Source: Erigeron canadensis
Taxonomy: Eukaryota > Streptophyta > Magnoliopsida > Asterales > Asteraceae
Direction of reading: 5' to 3'
Assembly (NCBI RefSeq): GCF_010389155.1
Contig: NC_057767.1
Span: 21,587,723 to 21,651,722, forward strand
Length of the DNA stretch: 64,000 nucleotides
Part shown: one piece after another, positions 24,433-36,738 of the stretch
Position numbering within the stretch: position 1 is the stretch's first letter
How the letters are laid out: every line of letters begins with the position of its first letter
Notes under the pieces: generated by a model
Told to the model about the DNA's origin: nothing
Database searches by the model: none
What the model saw: only the letters and a program-made list of their open reading frames with translations
Made by a program: the position numbers and the translations under genes

Positions 24433-25297
24433 ACGTCCTTGTTGATCATCAATTTTAGGAGACTGTTAATTTTATATACAAAAATTAATGTATGTTAACC
24501 ATAGCTTTAGAACTATGGTTAGCAAGATCTTAGAAAAAAATGATAGTCTTACACGTCTCACCTTTCACGTCTTCCCTTTTAAACATTTTGTGTAACCAAG
24601 CTTTTGATTAAAAGTTTGTTTAAGCAAGTTTTTGATTTCTAAATTTGTTTAAACATTTTATATATTCCAGACTTTTACTTCTTTAAACCTTAAACTTTGT
24701 TTGATGTAAAACCTACTTTTTTGTGAGATTATATAAAGCATGCATGTACTTGCTAATGTTGGTTTTCATTCAGACATAGTTATGAATTATGAATTTTTTA
24801 TGAAGATAATTAAGAAAAAAGTTGAAAATATGTATGTATGTAGGTTGCACGTTATACTAGTCACTGTAATTTTGGAATTTGAGCTGTGAAGTTGTTCATT
24901 GCTCTATTATGTTAGTTTTTAATTGTTTATTATGATTTAGTAAGGAATGATAAATCCTTCTAATTAAATCTCTTAAAAGTTCCTCTTAACTAAAATCAAG
25001 AGTTAAATTTAGTGGAATCTATTTGTCATGATTCAGTTTTATGGGCTTCTAAGAAGATTTTTAAAAGGATCTTTAATACTAAATTTTTTCATGTCTTTTG
25101 TGATACCACTCTTTCAAATTCCAAAATTAAGTGATTAGATTAAGTTAAAACAGGAATTTCAATATTTCTAAAAAAAAAACTCCTTTCAATACTTCTAAAA
25201 AAACTCTTTTATTATGCTACCACTAAACTTAACAAATCATTAATTAATTCCTCTTCTATCAACCCCGATAGAGTATTATTAAAAATGAAAAAGAGAA
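24433..25297. other. Spacer between the carboxypeptidase and dehydrogenase genes
   Basis: AT-rich, with no coding signature or identified element. Confidence 0.5.
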
Positions 25298-25306
25298 ATT
25301 AGAAAA

Positions 25307-25537
25307 GGATTTGCTAACTAGTGCCCCTAATGCACTAGTTAAGAAGCATTTAATAAACTTGTTATTTCTTTATTAATCAAAAAAATATATTTAATGTATA
25401 TTAATTCAACCTAACAATTTCTATTTTTAAATGAATAATTAATACATATTTTCATATTTTAGAAAAGTTAGACTTTAATAAAGATTTCAGTAAATGTTTT
25501 TTAACTAATGTACTAGGACACTAGTTAGCAAATTCCG
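25307..25537. mobile_element. Mutator-type MITE upstream of the dehydrogenase gene
   Basis: A 231-bp element with inverted ends (GGATTTGCTAACTAGTG at the left; CACTAGTTAGCAAATTCCG at the right), flanked by a perfect 9-bp duplication ATTAGAAAA (25298-25306 and 25538-25546). It ends 218 bp before the start codon of the next gene, so it sits in the promoter or 5' UTR. Confidence 0.85.
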
Positions 25538-25755
25538 ATTAGAAAATATATGGTAAAGTGATGATATACGTGGACATAACAAACTTCAATGATACAAAAT
25601 GTGAATTCAAAACATCATCAGTCAAAACTTGTAACACCAAGATTCTTGGAAGACAGAAGTAGTCTCTCTAAAACCAAAAGCAAATGCAATCCACAACATC
25701 AAAACCAACAATTTCGCTACGCATTAACGTTCGAATCTCGCTTGGATTACTTGCA

Positions 25756-28700
25756 ATGTTCCTCGTCAAGGTCCATATATATATTTTCTATATCATTTTT
25801 GCATGAATAAAAATTGTCAATAACATGGCGGCGCTATTTTAAGTTAATTTTCTTTATACTTTCGGAAATTACAGGCATGGAGAGCAACTGCTTTCGGTGT
25901 TTATGGGTATCTTAATTTCACAAAATCTGGCTTCTTGTAAGTCACCGGCCAATCCACTCCCATTTATTTCCATCTAAATGTCCAGAGTATATGATGTGGG
26001 GTTGGCTTCTTACGTTGTAAGTTCAGGGATCAATTCTTGACAGAGGCGTATTTAGGGGGTGTACAAAAAAGATTTTGCGTTTTCAAAATAGATTATGTGT
26101 CTTCAAAACTGCGTTTTGAAAAAGCAGGCAGGTACATGCTTCTTCAAAAATACGTTAAAATAGCAGATAATCATTTTTTCACACAAACATTTTTTTAGTT
26201 TATTTGCGTTTTATGAACGTAATAATCAGATAATCACACAAAACGCATTCCCAAACACCCTCTTAGGATTTTATGCAAGTAATGTAGGATTTTATGGATT
26301 TTATAGAATTTTATGGGCGAATTTATCTATCCATTCAATTTGTCAATTCAGTCACTTAATCGTTAAAAAAAAAAAAAAAACAGACCGAGTTTTCTAATTA
26401 AGAGATATGCCGTTTAAAAAGACAATATATGATGTAATTATAAAGAAGCTGTGTTTTTTTTTTATTATTACTGTAATACTAAGCATGACAATGTTTTGTT
26501 CTAACACACACTTGACATGCTATTAGCCAAGATTTGAAACCCTAAAATTATCTTTATTAACGTTAGCAAGATTGGGTATTGGTTTTTTTTTTTTAAAAAA
26601 ATACTTAGGATGCTTTTATAATTGTAGAAAGACTGGAAGTGTTTTCTAGGAAGTTTTTCTAGAATAGTTTTAGGATAATGATAAATCAACTTAATTTAAA
26701 GATATATTTAATAGTAAGATAATGACATGTGAAAAAATCATGAGGCAAGATTAAGAAAAAGAATTAGTATAATCCACATGTCAAATTCTAAAAGTTTTAT
26801 GTTATTTTTAGGCATAGTTAAATTAATTAATCATTTTCTTAGTTTTTATTGGATAATAGAAAACCTTGTTTTACAACTTATAACTACATATTGGAAAACT
26901 CAATTTTATGGTTTTCTAGATATTTTCCACTTTCACAATGGAAAACTCCTTTTGTTATCCAAACTTGCAATTAAATGCGTTTTTAATATTTTCAAGAGTT
27001 TTCTAGGAGTAATAGACCATTTTCTTTTTCCTGACCATAAAATACGAAAAATTAGTTAAAGTTTTATGTAACTAATGACACCCTTAGCATCTTAAGATTG
27101 ATTTGTTTAAACAAAGCAACAATTAAAAGTGTATGTCCACTATAGATGCGATTGTAAGGCTGCTAAGTTCTGATAGACATAATTTGGTTTCAGTTTCTAT
27201 GATTTTAGTGTTCGTAAACAATGGATTACGAGTATACTTGATCTTCCATTTTGCTGCAATTGCTAAGAATTCTGTGTTTGAAAGCTGTATTCTCATCATG
27301 CTTTACTTTCTGGTTCTCAAAATTTGAATTTTGTAATATGATGATTCGGCACATTTGTTCATATTTTGGTTAAACTTACAGAGAACACTCAAAAAGTTTC
27401 AATCCAGAGGATGTGGCAAGACGAATCGATGGAAAGAATTGCATAGTAACCGGAGCTAACTCTGGGATTGGTTATGCCACTGCCCATGGTCTTGCATCCA
27501 GGTGTTTTATCTTGATCTGAAAGTAGTCCATTTTCATAAAATGGCAAAATTGCCAGGCTGGGTGGAACATGTTCAGCTGATTCCGAAAATCTTAATTATC
27601 CAGTTAAGAAGAGTGATTTTATCGCTCATAGTTTGCCATGTTTTGCTTTATTTTGATACCAGAGGAGCAACTGTCTATATGGTCTGTCGAAATAAGGAAA
27701 GGGGTGAAGTTGCTGTCTCAGATATTCAAGCAGCCACCGGTAACCAAAAAGTTTACTTAGAGGTATGATTATTGGCTTTACCTTTATCTCTATGGTAATC
27801 TTGTAAGTTGTAACCTAAAATAGAAGTCCAGTTTTGATGTTGAAGTGTCGAATGATTCTTTATGTGCCTGCGCATCATTCATTGTTATCATGTTATTTAT
27901 ACCACATTTATTAGGAATCTGAATGAAAATTACTAAGTTGATCAAAAATTTTCAAAATCATAAATTGACTATAGCTTTTGGATAAACTGTGTGATTCTTT
28001 GTGACAAGTATATGTTTTTCCTCTAGTACAAATAGGCAGTCCGCATTTGAATTTGACAATAGTCATTCTTCCAAATATAACAACTTTACAGTTCCGACTA
28101 CAAAACATTCTAGGTGATGTACATATTAAAGATGGAAACAGGCAGGTCGGATAGATTGGGTAATGGGTCAAAAACGGGGTTTTAGTTCAGTAACCTAGGA
28201 ATCTAATTTTGTTAAATCCGTTGATTTAGGATCCATGAAGCATTCGAATTCACATTGGGCCAGTTACGATCATTGTAACCCATTTGTCTACCAAGGTTTT
28301 AAAGGAAATTCCGTTTGATTCTTTGTAGATAATTACAACCCAAAATTGACCTATTTGTAGTCAAATATAACCAAATGTCCACATCTAATACTTATTAGGC
28401 AGATTGATCTCCTGCATTGCGATAATAGAAGCCATTAGTACTTACAACATGTAAACCACCTCATATTTGGCTTGCAGGTCTGCGATCTATCTTCTGTCAA
28501 TGAGATCAAGTCTTTTACTTCCAGATTCAGGACAAAGGATGTTCCCATTCATGTGCTGGTAACTCCTAGCCCATTATTTTTCTTATTGATTCTGTTTTTT
28601 TTTTTTTTTTTCTCACAAGGAAATCAACTTAACAAGATAAAATTGCTTTTGTGGATGGATAGTTTCATCTTCAGACATCCTTTGTTTTTAGACCCCGGAT

Positions 28701-30739
28701 TATGGTCTTTTTTCATTTGCTATTTTACTCTTACCAAGTTACCATACGGTTTAATACATTCAAATACAAAATAATATTTTATCAAATACACCATAACATG
28801 TTGGCTGATCTTCTTTAGGTGAACAATGCTGGTTTACTTGAGAACAAGAGAGTAACGACATCAGAAGGGTAATTTATCTTTTCATTTGATGAACATTTTT
28901 TGTCTTCGTAGCTATTTGGTTGATCCTTTTATTTCATTTTATCTTATTTGTTACACTAAAAAACAGGTACGAAATGAATTTCGCTGTGAACGTACTAGGG
29001 ACTTACAGCATGACAGAACTGATGCTTCCCTTGCTTGAGAAATCTCAGCCTGATGCTCGTGTCATTACAGTATCCTCAGGCGGAATGTATACATCTCCTT
29101 TGACCACAGATTTACAGGTGCATAGAGATTCTCAGGTTCCATTTCCTGTTTCCGTTCCCATTGTAGGTCTCATTTCTGTCATTTGAAACCCACAAATGAG
29201 AAATGATCTGCAGAGTGGTGATAAAATGGGCAGTACTGGTCAAAAGGGTCAAACTAGTACTGATCGGGAAGGGTCAACAAGAAATACTTCTACTTCTCTC
29301 TTTTTTAAATTCTTGGTGTGTCAAATATAATCAACTAAGGGCCTTTGGCCTGAAGTATCAAGGTGACACGGTAACTAAGAGGTTGTCGGTTCTCGTTCTC
29401 TCTGTATTTGAGACGTTATTCACTGTTCAAAAAATAACTGTGTGGAATTTGATTACTAAAGCTATTATATGTCAGCAATGATCTAATATTTTAAAAAAGG
29501 CAACTAGCATCAAGCATACACTTTAAGAAGGCCCCACTCTGTTTAGCCCCTTTGGCCCGTTCTTGTAAAACCCATTAGGGATAAAACATAACCTGGCAAT
29601 CAGTAAATGGCTTGTATTACCACCTCTGTGATTAAATGAATAACCTTCGTTACCGTCAGCATTTGGTACTCTTTCAATAGTTCACTGAATTTGGTGTTTT
29701 AATGCAGTTTGACAGGGGTGAATTTAACGGGGCCGAACAATATGTTCGCAACAAACGAGTACAGGTATCGTTTCTTCATGCCTGGTCTCGATATATGCGT
29801 TTTAACAACAAAACGCAAGCAAAAATATCCTATTTAAAAAACCTGGTATAAACTTAGTGCCAACCATCATAGTAGTCAAAAATATAGGTTATGTGAGATT
29901 CTTTTATTCCAAATCCGAATCATGTTTGATTAAAGAACTGCATTTTGAATGTTGCAATACAAAATCTGTAAAACTTACCCATGATTTAGTACGCGTTTTA
30001 TGAAACTGCATATAATTGCAAGTATTTCACTTTTATGTAACATACTTCCTTCAGATTTCTTCTAAGGCAGTTAGTAGAAGCAGGTTGTCCTATGTTGTAT
30101 AGGTTGTTATTTCCGGTAATTTGTAGTCTAAAACAAAATAAACTTAAAAGTAGATCGCTATCCTCTCTAAAGCTTGATTACCAAATTACATATGTGGAAC
30201 GTATATTCATAATTCATGTAATTGTTCATGGTTCTGAAAACTATGTGTAGCTATAACATATGTAGAACGTATATTCATGTTCTAGGTAGCATTGACAGAA
30301 AAATGGGCTGAAAAATATGGCGACAAAGGGATTGGGTTCTATGTGATGCACCCTGGATGGGCTGAAACACCAGGAGTCACCAAGAGTTTGCCTAGCTTTT
30401 CAGAATCGTACGTTCTTAATCCTTTTTCATCAATAGTAAACTATCGAGTACTATTACATGTATCCATGTTGAAACCACCCGTCCAACTTTTATCAAGTAA
30501 TGACCGAAAGAATTTTGTGTTAATGAATTCTCAGGTTGAAAGGGAAACTAAGGACGAGCAACGAAGGTGCAGATACTGTTATTTGGTTGGCCTTGCAACC
30601 TAAAGAAAAGCTAGTATCGGGTGGCTTTTACTTTGACAGAGCTGAAGCTCCAAAACATTTAGCATTTTCTGCAACTAAAAAATCCCACAGTGCCATCAAT
30701 TCCATTATAGATACTCTTAACTCGTTTGGTAATTTTTAG
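25756..30739 (+). CDS. Short-chain dehydrogenase/reductase, DHRS12-like
   Basis: The exons are 25756-25770, 25875-25936, 27382-27501, 27663-27762, 28478-28558, 28819-28868, 28967-29117, 29708-29764, 30286-30407 and 30535-30739; all phases fit and give 320 residues, near the usual plant length of about 322. The tiny first exon encodes MFLVK. Classical SDR motifs are present: cofactor site TGANSGIG (49-56), NNAG (128-131), the catalytic serine in VITVSSGG (179/180) and Y205-x3-K209 (EQYVRNKR). The protein matches the plant family annotated as DHRS12-like or retinol-dehydrogenase-like (Arabidopsis At4g09750 type). The true substrate is unknown; NAD(P)-dependent oxidation or reduction is inferred from the fold. 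Intron 2 holds a Tourist-like MITE. No defect is seen. Confidence 0.92.
26055..26262 (-). mobile_element. Tourist-like MITE in dehydrogenase intron 2
   Basis: A 208-bp element with ends GGGGGTGT and ACACCCTC, flanked by TTA on both sides (26052-26054 and 26263-26265). It is homologous in inverted orientation to 57209-57431 (shared CTTCAAAACTGCG, AAGCAGG.AGGTACATGCTTC and AACGCATTCCCAAACACCC). A 3-bp TTA duplication and a GGGTGTTTGG tip indicate the PIF/Harbinger (Tourist) group. Confidence 0.75.
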
Positions 30740-31739
30740 ATTTGGTTTTTTTTTTTTAAGCTTTTTTAACTTCTCAAGATTGAGGCATAAAGATTAGTGT
30801 ATACTGGGCTCAGATAGATAAAGGAAATTTGCATGTTGTCCGTGTATTATTACATTTGACAAATAATTTGATGATGCGTTTTCTTGTTTCTTCTTTTTTG
30901 GTTTTGATAGTTGTTATGGTTTCCATGGTTGTAAGACGCTAGTTATGTAAACAAAAAGCAAGTCCGCAAGACTACCCACATACCCAACCCAACCCAACTT
31001 CCAATTTAAGACTAAATTCTCTCTTTCTGCATGTACAACTCAACTCTAATTAAATTTTCACTGAACTTAATGCTTTATTAACTTAAACAACTTGAAAATC
31101 ATTAACAATTGATAAACATGAGTACAAAATATGTTAAACTTGGTGCATACACTCGTTTTGGACATGTTAAAGTTACAAAATGTGAAAATGTTTACATAAT
31201 TTCAAAAGTATTTAGAATTTCCCATACATAAAATGTGTAGTTTCTAAAATGAAGGAAAGTTGGAAAAAGATAAAATAATATAAATAAATAATTATAAAAA
31301 AAAAAAACACGAAAGACAGAAGGCATGAAGACCAAAAAAAAATTAAAGGACACAGACGGGCAAAGACAGCCTAATGAAGATGAGCTTATGAAGTTCATTC
31401 AATATATGAGCACTCGGAAACACCACAAGAGCAATGCCTGAGTATAAGCCCTCATATTACAACATTAAGACATGTTATCCACACGGTATGCTTTAGACAT
31501 ATCAGAGCACATTCAGTACAACTTTTCCTTCAAATAACCCAAAGTGATCTGATTTAATCAAGTGTTCAGACACCTTGTCCGACAGAGTTTTGTACAGTTC
31601 ACACCTTAATCAAATACCAGCAATACTCTGTTTATTATTACTTACTTCAATAGACTTTTAAAGCAAGTATATGTATTTTAGCATCAGAGAGTAGATGAAG
31701 GAAATGGAAAGGAGAACCTAGAGAATAACTCTTCTTAAG
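30740..31739. other. 3' flank of the dehydrogenase gene and spacer
   Basis: Likely 3' UTR first, then AT-rich sequence. No gene or bounded element is recognised. Confidence 0.45.
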
Positions 31740-32080
31740 GTGTGTTTGGCAACTATCTTTTAGGAGTTTATGAGAGCCTGAACTTATGATTTTCATAAGT
31801 TCTAAGCTCATCGGCTCAGAGGTCATAAGCTTTGTTTGGCTACCAAAAACATTAGTAGCTTATGATTTCCATAAGCTATTTGAAGTAGCTTTTAGCTTGT
31901 AGCTTGTGAGATAGTCAATTACGTAAATAACCCTAACTATTACATTTCACCTATTCTAAATAATATAATATTCATAAACTACAAGCTCTATCTACTTTGG
32001 CAAACATATATACTATCAAAGGCTCAAGCTACAAGAGTACAAGCTACCAGCTTTAGCTACAAACTATTTTGGTCTTTTAA
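31740..32080. mobile_element. Probable MITE (GTTTGGCAA family)
   Basis: The region begins GGTGTGTTTGGCAACTAT, carries several AGCTTATGA / TCATAAGCT inverted bits and ends near CTTTGGCAAACAT. Such inverted AGCTTAT-rich sequences with TTTGGCAA tips are frequent non-autonomous DNA elements in eudicots. I could not fix the target duplication, so the borders are approximate. Confidence 0.4.
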
Positions 32081-33829
32081 GATCTAAAAGTTCAACTCGT
32101 CACATATCCTCACACCAACTACCCATAAATATGTGTTGACAAGAATACAATATGTTGAATAATCACCATAACATCATATACTCATATACTCCCAAATATG
32201 CCTATAAAAATCACAATTCATAATCTTCGGTTCAAAGACAATCTAAATGCTAAATTTAAGCCTAGCCATGACTGACCATAATAGTCGACATTCACATCTA
32301 ATGTGTAAACAAGCCAATTACCAACTATGTATTGAAATGTAAATTCCAAATGATGCGAGATTTAAGATGGACAACAGGAATACAGGATATGGCAAACCGC
32401 ATATTTAGAATAGTCAATCATTAGTTCAAACAAGAAAAGCTAAAAAACAACAATCAGAACTTATAAAGCAAAAAATTTTTTGAAAAGAATCATACTCTGC
32501 AAATATGAAAGGTATAGGAAAAAGAAGATGATTCAAAAGTAGTACTGGCAGATATACCTAGAGAAAAATGCTCTGAAATATTGGATATAACTCAATAAGC
32601 ACTCCACATAATAGTTGGACAAAAGAACATCCAAACTTCAAAGATCTGTTACACACTCTTAAAATGCAATCAGATGACACAAACCCTCTATATATATGTT
32701 AAATATAAGTCCTAACATACACCATTTATCAAACTTCACTACATATAAGAAACTAACTTATGGATTCAGATATCACAAAATGGTATGCCCTAATTTGTGA
32801 CCATTAGCACCATTACATTAATAAATTTTTTCAAAGGATTCCTCCGGTTCATGTACACAAGCACCATCTACTTCATGTTCTCGTATAATATCAAGTGGAT
32901 CACATCACACCCATATCAACAAACACATTTTTATTGATGCTACATATTACGAGAACAGATGGGGAAGCTATTAGATGATTCTGCATAATTTTCTCTTAGT
33001 AAAAAGAACTTCCACTAGCCAATTATGACCTGTGAAACTCATGAATTCAAAAATCGTAACTACTATAAGATCAAAGATATACTCATTGATTATTTTCCTT
33101 TTCCATGTGACAAACTGACAAGAGATTACAAGAAAAGACTTGAGAGTAAAAACTATACTCGCATGTTTTAAATATTTAAAGGGTTAGGACCTGGGTAGAT
33201 TGGATAACGTCTTTCCATTATGTTTTTGCAATACTCAGAACTAAACAAAGATTCTAGCTACTCATCAATCATCATTTGTTGGGATCAACATGCGGGTGCA
33301 GCAGTCGTAGATAACACAAGCAAATGAATTGTGCTCTTTTAAATATATGTGTTTGTTATCGAAAAGCAATCACCAAGCACAATTGATATATGAACAAAAA
33401 CTTAATTTTAAAGAATACTGAAACTACCTAACCAATCTTACAAATGTACAGGCAATTCTAGCGGACAAAGGATCATCGTTGTTAGGGTTCACTTGGATTT
33501 GCTACATAGAAAACTTACTGAATTGCAGCTACTTTTGGCATACTAAACCTTCATAAGCTTATATATAGAAAACTTAGAACATCCACAACATCTAGGTTTG
33601 TGAGTTGGTTTATAAATAGTTGTAACGCTTTATAAAAGAAGATTCCATAAAAGAATTAGTTTTATGATGACAAGTCTTGAGAAAGGTTCATGTTTATGCC
33701 TCTCTTCATAATTTTATGTCTTTATCATTCATAAAGCTCCATCGGGTTTATATATAGCGGATCTAAGTTTACACATATCACAGAAGTTCCTAAGTCGATG
33801 ACACCTTCAGGGCGTCAGTTAATAAACAT
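32081..33829. other. Spacer with no recognised gene
   Basis: AT-rich sequence without coding signature on either strand and without a bounded repeat I can recognise. Confidence 0.45.
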
Positions 33830-33838
33830 ATATATTAA

Positions 33839-34016
33839 GGAAAAAGTGAGTATGAGGCTGTTATGCACCCAACTTGGGTGAAAAACCACTCACATACTAA
33901 TATTTTAATATTTTAAATAAATACATGGCCCCCCATGATTTTTACCTTTTAAAAAAAGGTATGTGAGGGGTTTTTCACCAACTTGGATGCCTAACAGCCT
34001 CATATTCCCTTCCCCC
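33839..34016. mobile_element. Foldback MITE of Mutator type
   Basis: A 178-bp element whose ends pair over about 50 bases (ATGAGGCTGTTATGCACCCA at the left, with the inverse TTGGATGCCTAACAGCCTCA at the right). The 9-bp ATATATTAA flanks both sides (33830-33838 and 34017-34025). Confidence 0.8.
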
Positions 34017-34217
34017 ATATATTAAACTATATCAACATTATTTTTCTTAAAAGCATGAATTCAACAATGATAAACATCATCATTATCATTATAAGAAACT
34101 AAGGAAGGTGATTTATATAAGTAACAAGTACAAACCATTATTTGATACATAACTCTTCATCATGAATAAAAAGATAGAAATAAAACCCAAATGAACAAAC
34201 CTCATGATTAATCCATT

Positions 34218-34661
34218 TCATTCATTCAATTGTTCAAGTTCAGCTTTCAACTGTTCAATTTTCAACCCCATAGACCTCTGAATCACACCTCTTTCTTTTT
34301 CGGGCAATTTCGAAAGAAGCCCATCATACAAATCTAGCACATCCTTAACAACAGCTCTAGCACACTCAGCTTCTTCATTGAAATAAACAGTTTCTTTAGA
34401 TTCCATTGCCATTTCAATCTCTTCTCTTGCTTCTGCAAATTTCATGTTTATTTCATCCACTACTTTGTCAGTTTCAGCATTGTAAAATCTGAATATGTTG
34501 AATGAATATGATGGTGGTGGTTTATTTTTGTTGAAAAAGGGGTTTGATAAATGGTGAAAATATTTTGGGTTTGAAAGAATTGGAGATATGGGTTTTGGAC
34601 AAGGGCGAAAAGGGTGTCTTGTTATGAATTTGAAGAGAGGAATATAGATTCTTTGTTGCAT
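34218..34661 (-). CDS. Small conserved plant protein, probably mitochondrial
   Basis: A single-exon gene of 147 residues. The first ~60 residues are rich in Arg, Lys, Phe, Pro and Asn with no acidic residue (MQQRIYIPLFKFITRHPFRP start), as in a mitochondrial presequence. The rest (ETDKVVDEINMKFAEAREEI, then YFNEEAECARAVVKDVL, then a SKLPEKERG turn and a Leu/Glu/Lys helix ending EQLNE) is predicted to be helical and resembles a conserved plant family I know only as unknown function. The start is the first ATG of the frame. Two site II motifs upstream agree with a mitochondrial role. There is no biochemical clue beyond that. Could be a structural or assembly subunit; that is a guess. Confidence 0.75.
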   Translation of the reverse strand: MQQRIYIPLFKFITRHPFRPCPKPISPILSNPKYFHHLSNPFFNKNKPPPSYSFNIFRFYNAETDKVVDEINMKFAEAREEIEMAMESKETVYFNEEAECARAVVKDVLDLYDGLLSKLPEKERGVIQRSMGLKIEQLKAELEQLNE

Positions 34662-34766
34662 TTTTTTGGGGGGATGAAAGCTCTAATTTTGGTTGATTTT
34701 TGGGGGAGATTTAAGTGCAGAGTTTGGTGAGAACTGAGAAAAAATGGTTTGGGTTGTCTTTTCAAC

Positions 34767-34799
34767 TGGGCCTGATGCACAACATAGTTGAAATGGGCC
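34767..34799. promoter_or_regulatory. Two site II (TGGGCC) promoter elements
   Basis: TGGGCC occurs at 34767-34772 and 34794-34799, 106-138 bp upstream of the minus-strand start codon at 34661. Paired TGGGCC/T motifs are bound by TCP factors and are enriched in plant promoters of mitochondrial and ribosomal protein genes. Confidence 0.5.
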
Positions 34800-34825
34800 T
34801 AAACTTTTAGGGTATTAAATTCTTT

Positions 34826-35734
34826 TTAAAGCGAGAAACGAAAAGGTGTTTTGTTAAACCGCTTCCAAGAGTCTTGTCGGCTTGGTGCCGATAAGTCGTC
34901 GCCAACCACACCATCCGCACGGCCTCATTGTTGTCAGCGTTTCTTGTGGTTTTAGTTTGGCAACGAGGTGGAGACAAGGTGGGGTGGGACCCGTATGACC
35001 GTTGACCAATAAAAATAATTAATTTTCTAAGAAAAAATTTGAACCAAAACGGTGTAAGCGAACTGAACAAACGATCGAGGATGGCTGTAAAATCATCAGT
35101 GTGGATTATGACCATCTAAGGAAAACAAGGATGTTTGTGTAGCCACGTAATTATCGGTATTAAAATCGTCTTGGATTTGAAAGCATGTTAAGCTACCTTG
35201 AATCAAAATAAAAAAATATAAAAAACCACTTACCGAGAAATAAAAGTAAGGACAAATTGGTTTGATGACCCCATGACAAAAAGAAAAAACAGTCTAGTGA
35301 AGTGAATGACAATAATTTTTTGTATTCTCTGGATTTTGTTTTCCTCTTGATGGTTTCAATTGGAACGCCTTATTTGTCTTTCCAAAAAAAAATGGATATT
35401 TCTAAATAAGATTATTTCTGCTTTTTTGTTCACTCGGATTAACGGACCTGGGCATGTGGTTTAATTCGATACAATTGGATTTATATATTAAAAAGAATCA
35501 ATTCAAACACATTTCTTATGAACCTTGAACTTGAATCAAATTTCGGATTAGAAATTCTTTAGTAGCATATTCAATCAAACGGTTAATTTTCTCCCCGACT
35601 ATTGATCCCACCCCATAAACTGAAAAAAATTTGAAGGATTTTGTAAAAGCTTGGGAGTTTGATGGTTTATTCTTATTATCATGATTATTTTATTATTGTT
35701 TAGAGATAGAAATCTTGAATTGGAAATGTATTCT
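34826..35734. other. Spacer
   Basis: No gene is recognised. The minus-strand open frame 34807-35115 gives a peptide with no recognisable domain and is not supported. Confidence 0.4.
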
Positions 35735-35743
35735 TATTTTTTA

Positions 35744-36035
35744 GGGATTAGTAGCCCATAATGTAAACAATTTTACACGAATTGTTATAATCTGTATCGA
35801 ACTTTAATATTGTGTATTGTATGTAATGAACTTTCAAATCTTGTGCATTGTATGTATTCAACCAATCAAAATTTGACAGTGGCAACTTATATGGTTCTTA
35901 TATGGTTGCCACATATACTCAGATACATACAATGCACAGATTTGAAAGTTTATTACATACAATACACGTGATTGAAGTTTGATACATACTATAACTTTTT
36001 GTGTAAAGTTGTTTACATTCTAAAATACTAATCCC
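35744..36035. mobile_element. Mutator-type MITE
   Basis: A 292-bp foldback with ends GGGATTAGTA and TACTAATCCC and long inner pairing (AATGTAAACAATTTTACAC against GTGTAAAGTTGTTTACATT). It is flanked by a perfect 9-bp duplication TATTTTTTA (35735-35743 and 36036-36044). Confidence 0.88.
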
Positions 36036-36044
36036 TATTTTTTA

Positions 36045-36738
36045 AGAGTTACTTTTTGATGACGACATGTTGCAAAATTTGAAGGTTTATACCAATTTGT
36101 TCATTCAGATGATGAGGTGAATCAACCCAAGTAGATGTACTACCTAATTACCTTAAAATACTCAAAAAGTTTAAATTCTGATTAACTAGATAGTAGATAC
36201 TACCATCACTTGCTACTTCATTTGATCCTATTCTCAAACCTCTCCCTGCTATTTTGCATACTCGAGCAAATAGAAGTCAAGTTGTATTGCTTGTGCTTTG
36301 TTAGCAATGTCGCTTAACAATAGAGAGCTTATGGACTACTGATGAAATCTCAGTGCCAACAGAAACATGTCACACTACTTGGTAGGACGCTTAAAACGAT
36401 TCCAAGTCAATTTTTCAGAGATCGGGCTTGAGGATTGGATGACACAGACCCTTTATTAACAAAACTGCATGTGTGCAATGAAATTTAATCTCTTTAAACT
36501 TGCAAACCCAAGAAATCTCAAAATGTGTTTGTACAAAAACCATCGAAGTTAGGAAATAAACTTAAAGTTGGGTTTGTCCAGTCATAACATTGAGCTTCAA
36601 AAATCAAACATTTATTCTTGGATCCAATTTGATACACAAATAACAGCATATCATCATCATCATCTTATAACTTCACGAGAATTTTAATAAAGCTGACGGT
36701 CTCAAAATGAGCATATTATTGAAGCAAACTTTTATGCT
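36045..36738. other. 3' flank of the ATP synthase subunit gene
   Basis: AT-rich; probably contains the 3' UTR of the minus-strand gene ending at 36739. No other gene is seen. Confidence 0.4.
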
